From: DAISJD01 sp036821645
GTDB lineage: Bacteria > Pseudomonadota > Alphaproteobacteria > ATCC43930 > CGMCC-115725
NCBI GenBank assembly: GCA_036821645.1
Contig: DAISJD010000104.1
Coordinates: forward strand, 1 to 10,655
Direction: 5' to 3'
Length of the DNA stretch: 10,655 bases
Below, piece after piece: positions 6,469-10,655 of this stretch. Position numbers and translations under genes: made by a program. Numbering within the stretch: position 1 is the first letter of the stretch; each line of letters begins with the position of its first letter. Below the pieces are notes generated by a model, which saw only the letters and a program-made list of their open reading frames with translations, had not been told where the DNA came from and did no database searches.

Positions 6469-6584
6469 GTGTTACCTTTTCATCACGGCGTCCTTGGAAC
6501 CAGACGGCACAAAACTCTATAATTTCAAGAATTCGTCCTGAAGTCTGTCATGATCGCCAGAGAAAGTTGGCTTGGAAACACCAG

Positions 6585-7283
6585 ATGATCCATTCTACTC
6601 GGCGTCGCCTCCTTGTCTGTTGTCTCTTCGTGCTGAGCCCGTTTTTGGCATCCGGTTTCGCAGCACTCGGTGCCGAGAAGCCCGGCGAGACGGCCTCCAT
6701 CCCGATGAGCCGTTTGAAGGCGGTTTTGGGCGCGTTTGAATCCGTCCCCGATTTTGAACGGGATCGGGTCTTGCTGAATGTCAAATTGACCAGTGAAAAA
6801 GCCACAAATCAACCCATTCAGTTGTGGATCGAAATGCAGGGCAAACGGATCGAAATTGCCGTCAACGCCGCAGGAATCGTCACAATTCCGAGTGACCCGC
6901 AACTTCTGGCCAATGATCCGGTCATTCATTCCAATCAACCGAAAGGATCATTGTCCCTGTCCTTGATTTTAGGCCCTAAATTATCGGACCCCCGGTCGTT
7001 CCTCTATAGCGAATTGCGTCAATCGGCGACTCAGATCAATAATCTTCTGCGTCGCAAGGCCGGGTTTTTCTCGCTTTTTCCACCAGAAGTCCAAGGTTTT
7101 GGCTTTCGCTGCGTATATAAATCTGCTTGCAGCATAACGGTCCATCGTCGTGCCGGTGATGAGACGATCTCAGCAGATAAGGACGGGAATATCGGGATAA
7201 AATTTGAACGCGATTATGCAACGGAAAATCCGCGCTTTACAAGTAGCGGGCCTTTTGCAGAAATAACGGCTCAAACAAGTTGA
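6585..7283 (+). CDS. Exported protein of unknown function
   Basis: No family is recognised with confidence. The 232-residue protein begins MIHSTRRRLL, then a hydrophobic stretch VCCLFVLSPFLASGFAALGA. This is a Sec signal peptide probably cut after residue 30. Residues 38-62 look helical. A strand-rich domain follows, with LLNVKLTS, LWIEMQGKRIEIAVNAAG and ASP-rich turns (63-113), then SLSLSLILG (122-130). A Cys176/Cys182 pair in RCVYKSAC may form a disulfide. ATG 6585 is chosen because it begins the signal peptide and has TTGGA eight bases upstream. An earlier in-frame ATG (6432) would bury that peptide. The gene is monocistronic by position and divergent from the other secreted protein. A periplasmic binding or structural role is possible, but no evidence points to one. 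Confidence 0.78.
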   Translation: MIHSTRRRLLVCCLFVLSPFLASGFAALGAEKPGETASIPMSRLKAVLGAFESVPDFERDRVLLNVKLTSEKATNQPIQLWIEMQGKRIEIAVNAAGIVTIPSDPQLLANDPVIHSNQPKGSLSLSLILGPKLSDPRSFLYSELRQSATQINNLLRRKAGFFSLFPPEVQGFGFRCVYKSACSITVHRRAGDETISADKDGNIGIKFERDYATENPRFTSSGPFAEITAQTS

Positions 7284-7308
7284 GCAGAGGGTTGGTTTTT
7301 AATTTTTT
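7269..7308 (+). terminator. Candidate terminator at the end of the 6585 gene
   Basis: GCTCAA (7269-7274) and TTGAGC (7280-7285) form a perfect 6-bp stem with a five-base loop across the stop codon. A T-run (7296-7300) and a second one (7303-7308) lie 10 and 17 bases further on. The distance from stem to T-run is longer than usual, so the call is moderate. Confidence 0.4.
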
Positions 7309-7589
7309 ATAAAAACGTATCATGTTCTTATAAAACAAAATATTGCCATTTTTTCAGAATACTTTGCACGTCCTTGGATCACAGGATGGTGACAGCGCGT
7401 TGCGATAAATCCCCTAACATAATTTAATGATTAATGCTTTATTAGCATATGCTCACAGCATGGTCGCGTTTAAAAAACGACCTAGGGTTAAGGGGCATGT
7501 TCATCGAGACGGGGCTTCCGGTCAAAGAGGTTTCGGTATTCCTGTCAGATCCTGATATAGATTAATCCTGTTTGGAGGTTGCGCCTTTC
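7284..7589. other. AT-rich intergenic region ahead of the PIG-L gene
   Basis: These 306 bases are clearly richer in A and T than the rest of the window, especially 7295-7350 and 7415-7480. They contain several short palindromes: TTTTTATAAAAA (7304-7315), AGCATATGCT (7444-7453) and a CGTTT/AAACG hairpin near 7467. A 42-codon frame starts at ATG 7427 but has no ribosome binding site. A TATAGA box (7556-7561) without a clear -35 lies just before the PIG-L ribosome binding site GGAGG (7574-7578). No further gene was found. Confidence 0.5.
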
Positions 7590-8357
7590 GTGTTGACTGT
7601 CTTCGTTTCTCCTCACTTTGATGATGTCGTTGGGTCGATCAGCGGGACGATCGCCCAACAGGTCGTCATGGGGCATGACACGGAAATTCTCACGATTTTC
7701 GGCGGCCACGAGCAATCGCCCTTATCGTCGCTGGCACGGGAAATTCATGCCGCATGGGGCTATCACCCGGCCGTCAAGGTTCGGCGCCGGGAAGATCTGA
7801 CGGCGTGTCGGATCTTGAATACCAAACAAAGAATGCTCGATTTTCCAGAGGCGCTTTATCGGCTCGACCATAAGAACGATCCTTGCTATCCAACCCTTGA
7901 TGCAATTTTCAAAGAACCGCATCCTGATGATGCCGTACTGGCCCATAAAATCGCCCAAGAAATCGAGAAAATTTTTGCGTCAGATAGCATTAAATTCTAT
8001 TTTCCACTTGGTATCGGTAACCATGTCGATCATTTCATTACCAATAAAGCCGGGCAAATATTAAAAGAAAAAGGCTATAATGTCTTTTTTTATGCGGAAT
8101 TTTATTATGAGGATCCTGAAGGTTTTTTCACTGAATTCTTAAAGAATGCCCATAAGATCGAACTCTCACCGCCGGAGATTGCCAAGAAAATTTCCGCATT
8201 TTCTTGCTATCACTCTCAAATCCCCAGTCTTTTCGGCACCCGGGAAAATATGCGGCGTTATTTCCAAGGGCGCGGTCGGTTTGAAATCATCAACGAGCCA
8301 CTACAGCCGGTTTCTTCAAATATTTCCAATACCTTGCTCGATCATCCCCCGCTCTGA
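7590..8357 (+). CDS. PIG-L/LmbE family deacetylase
   Basis: PIG-L family enzymes are zinc-dependent and usually remove acetyl groups from N-acetylglucosamine-type sugars or glycolipid precursors. The 255-residue protein has the N-terminal metal motif SPHFDD (7-12), in place of the common AHPDDE. His9 and Asp12 would be zinc ligands and Asp11 the general base. RREDLTACRIL (66-76) is the family's R..E...A helix. The third ligand region is PLGIGNHVDH (139-148), with His145 and/or His148. CYHSQ (206-210) also fits. GTG 7590 is chosen because GGAGG at 7574-7578 lies 11 bases upstream and the protein then starts directly at the first strand. A TTG at 7572 would overlap the binding site. No glycosyltransferase or capsule gene adjoins, so the substrate is unknown. 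The 3' half is markedly AT-rich, suggesting transfer. Confidence 0.85.
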   Translation: MLTVFVSPHFDDVVGSISGTIAQQVVMGHDTEILTIFGGHEQSPLSSLAREIHAAWGYHPAVKVRRREDLTACRILNTKQRMLDFPEALYRLDHKNDPCYPTLDAIFKEPHPDDAVLAHKIAQEIEKIFASDSIKFYFPLGIGNHVDHFITNKAGQILKEKGYNVFFYAEFYYEDPEGFFTEFLKNAHKIELSPPEIAKKISAFSCYHSQIPSLFGTRENMRRYFQGRGRFEIINEPLQPVSSNISNTLLDHPPL

Positions 8358-8397
8358 CGGGTGCGTTTTGCTTCCCCGGCACTCGGCCGTAATTTTT
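8357..8397 (+). terminator. Candidate terminator after the PIG-L gene
   Basis: ACGG (8357-8360) plus GTGC (8361-8364) pair with GCAC (8379-8382) and CCGT (8387-8390), with a four-base bulge. AATTTTT (8391-8397) follows. An alternative smaller CGGC/GCCG stem (8378-8390) precedes the same T-run. Stem plus T-run immediately beyond the stop codon suits an intrinsic terminator, although the stem is imperfect. Confidence 0.4.
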
Positions 8398-8428
8398 CCC
8401 TGCAGGACGAAAAATATTAACGGCTCGT

Positions 8429-8463
8429 TGACCTTCAGGATTCATGCTGAATCATGAAGGTCA
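8429..8463. repeat. Inverted repeat directly upstream of an FNR-like site
   Basis: TGACCTTCA (8429-8437) pairs with TGAAGGTCA (8455-8463). After a 2-by-2 internal loop, ATTCA (8440-8444) pairs with TGAAT (8448-8452). The apical loop is three bases. The total of 14 base pairs in 35 bases is unlikely to be chance. It may be an operator or the end of an upstream transcript, though no T-run follows. Confidence 0.5.
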
Positions 8464-8476
8464 TGATTTGGATCAA
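8463..8476 (+). promoter_or_regulatory. FNR/FixK-type (anaerobox) binding site
   Basis: ATGAT-TTGG-ATCAA matches the FNR/FixK consensus TTGAT-N4-ATCAA at nine of ten defined positions. If it is a class II site, centred 41.5 bases before the transcript start, the start would be near 8511. GATAGG (8497-8502) lies close to the expected -10. The next gene rightward is the 41-residue membrane protein at 8589. This suggests control by oxygen, but binding is not shown. Confidence 0.5.
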
Positions 8477-8588
8477 AGTCCCGTCGATGGGATTGGGATA
8501 GGGTGCGTTCCATCGTTTGTGGCTGTGATGTGCTGGCGCTCGGTCTCTATGCGATGCGTCGCCCTTGGAAGAAGAGAGGATCGTCATC

Positions 8589-8714
8589 ATGCGAACCCGT
8601 CCCCGTGCTGCCGTTCGGGCCGTCCAGGCCACCGATCATCGCCGATATACGCTTGCGCTATGGGCGCTCGTCGGGTTGTCGTTGATCTGTCTGCAAGTCT
8701 GGGCGCATGGATGA
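8589..8714 (+). CDS. 41-residue single-helix membrane protein
   Basis: This short frame has a strong ribosome binding site, GAGAGGA (8574-8580), eight bases before its ATG. The protein has a basic N-terminus (MRTRPRAAVRAVQATDHRRY), then one hydrophobic helix, TLALWALVGLSLICLQVW, and ends AHG. By the positive-inside rule the N-terminus should be cytoplasmic. Small one-helix proteins often serve as subunits of respiratory or transport complexes, but no family is recognised here. An FNR-like site about 115 bases upstream hints at oxygen-dependent expression. The 84-residue membrane protein follows 123 bases later on the same strand. Confidence 0.6.
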   Translation: MRTRPRAAVRAVQATDHRRYTLALWALVGLSLICLQVWAHG

Positions 8715-8735
8715 ATGCCGATGTTTGATTGTGAA

Positions 8736-8797
8736 TGGGACGGGCAGGGTGCATTGAGCCACGCATGATCCGGTAGAAAAGTGGCGTGACCGTCCCA
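8736..8797 (+). other. Structured spacer between two small membrane-protein genes
   Basis: TGGGACGG (8736-8743) pairs perfectly with CCGTCCCA (8790-8797). Inside, CACGC (8760-8764) pairs with GCGTG (8784-8788), or alternatively GCCAC (8758-8762) with GTGGC (8781-8785). The element ends about 40 bases before the start of the next gene. No known riboswitch is recognised. Two mutually exclusive inner stems are possible. Confidence 0.35.
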
Positions 8798-8837
8798 CCC
8801 GAAGACTGATCCGTTGCGTGATCTCTGGGGGATTGCC

Positions 8838-9092
8838 ATGACGATGTACACGCTCGTAACCAGGATTATCTTGTTCGGCCTTGCGACGCTGGTCGTCGTA
8901 CCCATGGCCCGCCTCATGCCCCCCCACGGTTCGGTTCCGGCAAAGCCGGTCGCCGTTCCTGCCCTTGCCGAGCAACCCGGCATGCGGGTCGTGGATGTCG
9001 TGCTGACCGGCGATGCCCCCGTTTTGAGGATCCGCGAAAAACAGATCCCAGCCATTGCTGCATGCACCGGCGACGGCTGCACCCGGCGGTAG
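8838..9092 (+). CDS. Small membrane-anchored protein of unknown function
   Basis: The 84-residue protein begins MTMYTLVTRIILFGLATLVVV, an N-terminal hydrophobic helix (about residues 4-25) that is either an uncleaved anchor or a signal sequence. A short Pro/Ala-rich linker follows (about 28-45), then a small polar domain, MRVVDVVLTGDAPVLRIREKQ (49-69). The C-terminus ACTGDGCTRR has two cysteines that might form a disulfide. ATG 8838 is chosen because GGGGGA lies five bases upstream. An in-frame TTG at 8814 has no such site. No family is recognised. It shares strand and region with the 41-residue membrane protein and converges on the 9137-9448 gene with 44 bases between. Confidence 0.6.
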   Translation: MTMYTLVTRIILFGLATLVVVPMARLMPPHGSVPAKPVAVPALAEQPGMRVVDVVLTGDAPVLRIREKQIPAIAACTGDGCTRR

Positions 9093-9136
9093 CGTTTGCT
9101 ATCCACGGGGGGTGATCGTGTGCCACAGGTGTCAGG

Positions 9137-9448
9137 TTAGTCCCGGTGATGGACCTGATGAGGGGTGGGCAGGGCGATGTAACGCCGCTCGCCCGTGTTT
9201 GGGTTGAAATAGACCTGCACGGGTTTGGCTGATACCGGATCGATGAATTTTTCATCTGTGGGATGAAAATCGACACCTGGATTTCGTTTTTCCGTTGGGA
9301 CGGCGATCACCCGTTCGCCCGCAAGGGCGACCAAAATGAAGCCGCCGCCGATTATCGCGCCGATGGTTCCCGTCGCAGCGCCTAAGGCCACGAGAATCGC
9401 AGCCAAGGCGGCAATCGCCATGCGCACTTCAAAATAATCTTCCCGCAT
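9137..9448 (-). CDS. Small two-helix membrane protein of unknown function
   Basis: The 103-residue protein has a short polar start (MREDYFEVR), then two closely spaced hydrophobic segments at about residues 10-25 and 27-44, rich in Ala, Gly and Ile. A soluble C-terminal tail contains FIDPVSAKPVQVYFNPNTGE (68-87) followed by RRYI. With a hairpin of two helices, both ends should face the same side. No family is recognised. ATG 9448 follows the YbjQ-family gene stop by 13 bases on the same strand, so the two are probably co-transcribed. The ribosome binding site is weak (GCGGTG), which suggests translational coupling. The frame is open further upstream but that part overlaps the YbjQ gene. Confidence 0.7.
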   Translation of the reverse strand: MREDYFEVRMAIAALAAILVALGAATGTIGAIIGGGFILVALAGERVIAVPTEKRNPGVDFHPTDEKFIDPVSAKPVQVYFNPNTGERRYIALPTPHQVHHRD

Positions 9449-9461
9449 GAACCGGCACCGC

Positions 9462-9788
9462 TTATGGCGTATCGGGCGTGATGACCACTGCCGTGCCGTA
9501 GGCGACGATCTCACTCATGTTGGTGCCGATTTCCGATGAATCGAACCGCATCATCACGACGGCATTGGCCCCCATCATGCGGGCATTCTGGACCATCCGA
9601 TCCATTGCCTGACGACGGGCCTGTTCCAGCATTTGGGTATATTCGTAGATCTCGCCGCCGAAAATCGATCGCAGGCTGGCGACCAAGTTGCCACCGGCCC
9701 CCCGGCTGCGCACGATGACACCGAAGGCGGGGCCTAGGGTTTCTCGCACCACATGACCAGAGACGGTTTCCGTCGTGACGACTAACAT
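9462..9788 (-). CDS. YbjQ/UPF0145 family protein
   Basis: Members of this widespread family are small, form ring-like pentamers in known structures, and have been annotated as putative heavy-metal-binding proteins. Their role is not settled. The 108-residue protein has the family's features in order: VVTTETVSGHVVRETLGPAF (3-22), GVIVRS (23-28), the hallmark GGEIYEYTQMLEQARRQA (44-61), GANAVVMMRFDSSEI (73-87) and AYGTAVVI (96-103). Two ATGs are adjacent, at 9791 and 9788. AGGAG is seven bases before the second, which is chosen, although one extra Met is possible. It lies between an FAD oxidoreductase gene and a small membrane protein gene on the same strand, a likely operon. Confidence 0.93.
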   Translation of the reverse strand: MLVVTTETVSGHVVRETLGPAFGVIVRSRGAGGNLVASLRSIFGGEIYEYTQMLEQARRQAMDRMVQNARMMGANAVVMMRFDSSEIGTNMSEIVAYGTAVVITPDTP

Positions 9789-9866
9789 CATGGCTCTCCT
9801 ACCGTGCAGGCGGGTCCGATGGGCAAGCTTGCGCCATTCGGCCGCGTAATGCAAAAACTATCCGTC

Positions 9867-10655
9867 TTAAGCCTGTTTCAAACGACCGCGCTTGAAATCG
9901 TGCAGGATCTCGCGCGCCGCATTGTGGCCCGGTGCCCCTGTGACGCCGCCGCCCGGATGGGTTCCCGATCCGCAGAGATAGAGGCCGGGGACGGGTCCGC
10001 GATAATCGGCATGGCCCAGCATCGGTCGGGCGGAAAATAATTGGTCGAGGCTCAAGGCACCATGAAAGATGTCACCGCCGACGAGTCCGAAGGTTCGTTC
10101 CAAATCCAGCGGGCTCAGGATTTGGCGTCCGAGAATGCTGGCCTTGAAATTCGGGGCGAACCGATTGACCGTTTCGATCATCAGATCCGCCACGGTTTCG
10201 CGATGATCGTCCCAAGACTGTCCGTTGGGAAGCGTTGGGGCCACGTGCTGACAGAACAGGCTCGCGACATGCTGGCCGGGTGGTGCCAAACTCGGATCCA
10301 GGGTCGAGGGGATCAAGAGTTCGACGATAGGCTCGCGCGCCCACCCGAAACTCTTTGCGTCGTGATAGGCCCGGTCCATATAGGCGAGGCTTGGGGCCAT
10401 GATGATCCCGGCCGTATGATGTTCGGCGCGACTTTCACCCGGCAGGCAGGTAAAATCGGGCAGGGCGCTCAAGGCGACATTCATGCGAAACGTTCCCGAT
10501 CCGCAGCGCCATTGTTTGATCCGCTTCTTGAAATCGACCGGCAAGACCCCTTGGTCGATCATCGAACCGAACAAGAGTTTGGGGTTGAGATTCGAGACCA
10601 CGGCCCGCGCGCGCACGATGCGCCCGCCCAGGGTCGCAACCCCAACCGCCCGGCC
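9867..10655 (-). CDS. C-terminal part of a PYROXD2/phytoene-desaturase-like FAD oxidoreductase
   Basis: The frame is open from the right window edge to TAA 9867-9869, giving 262 residues, and has no true start inside. The family is the COG1233 amine-oxidase-like flavoproteins that include phytoene desaturases and PYROXD2. Visible signs are GGRIVRARAVVSN (strand and turn before a conserved Asn), a substrate-domain segment with PDFTCLPGE, and the C-terminal FAD-binding stretch GLYLCGSGTHPGGGVTGAPG. GGDIFHGALSLDQLFSARP is typical of PYROXD2-like members rather than carotenoid desaturases. The substrate is unknown. The N-terminal dinucleotide-binding domain lies outside the window. It is 78 bases upstream of the YbjQ gene on the same strand. 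Confidence 0.9.
   Translation of the reverse strand, partial: GRAVGVATLGGRIVRARAVVSNLNPKLLFGSMIDQGVLPVDFKKRIKQWRCGSGTFRMNVALSALPDFTCLPGESRAEHHTAGIIMAPSLAYMDRAYHDAKSFGWAREPIVELLIPSTLDPSLAPPGQHVASLFCQHVAPTLPNGQSWDDHRETVADLMIETVNRFAPNFKASILGRQILSPLDLERTFGLVGGDIFHGALSLDQLFSARPMLGHADYRGPVPGLYLCGSGTHPGGGVTGAPGHNAAREILHDFKRGRLKQA

Larger units (their letters stand above)
6205..6584. other. Divergent regulatory region between two exported-protein genes
   Basis: No gene is supported in these 380 bases. The region holds a 36-base inverted repeat (6254-6289), a plus-strand promoter candidate (6376-6404) and a hairpin in the predicted leader (6434-6468). The plus-strand frame is open from ATG 6432 into the gene at 6585. 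The extra 51 residues would sit ahead of a signal peptide, so they are judged untranslated. Confidence 0.55.

Noticed and set aside
7427..7555. A 42-codon frame in the AT-rich spacer
   Set aside because: No ribosome binding site precedes the ATG and the product has no recognisable features.
8392..8415. ATTTTTC/GAAAAAT inverted repeat as a bidirectional terminator
   Set aside because: The T-run precedes the stem rather than following it on both strands, the wrong order for an intrinsic terminator. It is only an AT-rich palindrome around CCTGCAGG.
8636..9106. A 156-codon minus-strand open frame
   Set aside because: It opposes the two small plus-strand membrane genes, which have good ribosome binding sites and plausible helices. 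Its product is compositionally odd and unrecognised.

Overview
The window looks like a chromosomal segment of an alphaproteobacterium, most likely of the Rhodospirillales type. The basis is the conserved block gap, tkt, small coiled-coil protein, zapA, 6S RNA and 5-formyltetrahydrofolate cyclo-ligase, together with high-GC codon use and frequent GTG/TTG starts. No tRNA, rRNA, IS element or CRISPR array was seen. The lineage is inferred from gene order and was not tested by a search.

Layout. Positions 1-254 hold the N-terminus of a membrane-anchored protein on the minus strand, cut by the window edge. Minus-strand gap (443-1453) and tkt (1647-3677) follow: two central-carbon enzymes transcribed tkt then gap, with stem-loops in the gap between them and one after gap. 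A 356-base divergent region separates tkt from a plus-strand run: a DUF4164-like coiled-coil protein, zapA, the 6S RNA gene (about 4770-4957) and the folate cyclo-ligase. The cyclo-ligase converges with a secreted protein of unknown function, and its candidate terminator lies across both stop codons.

The right half is accessory. It carries two unrelated exported proteins of unknown function transcribed divergently (5584-6204 minus, 6585-7283 plus), with a large palindrome and candidate promoters between them. An AT-rich stretch follows, then a stand-alone PIG-L/LmbE-type deacetylase (7590-8357). Next is an 'FNR box then small membrane proteins' region: an FNR/FixK-like site at 8463-8476, a 41-residue single-helix protein with a strong ribosome binding site (8589-8714), and an 84-residue membrane-anchored protein (8838-9092). 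On the minus strand a probable operon reads in from the right edge: the C-terminal part of a PYROXD2/phytoene-desaturase-like FAD oxidoreductase, a YbjQ/UPF0145 protein and a small two-helix membrane protein.

Working together. gap and tkt link glycolysis/Calvin-type and pentose-phosphate carbon flow. zapA, 6S RNA and the cyclo-ligase form the widespread proteobacterial zapA-ssrS-ygfA arrangement joining division, growth-phase control of RNA polymerase and folate salvage. I see no convincing multi-gene novel system. The best leads are the possible oxygen-responsive small-protein locus (8430-9092), the palindrome-controlled divergent pair of exported proteins, and the terminator embedded in two convergent genes.
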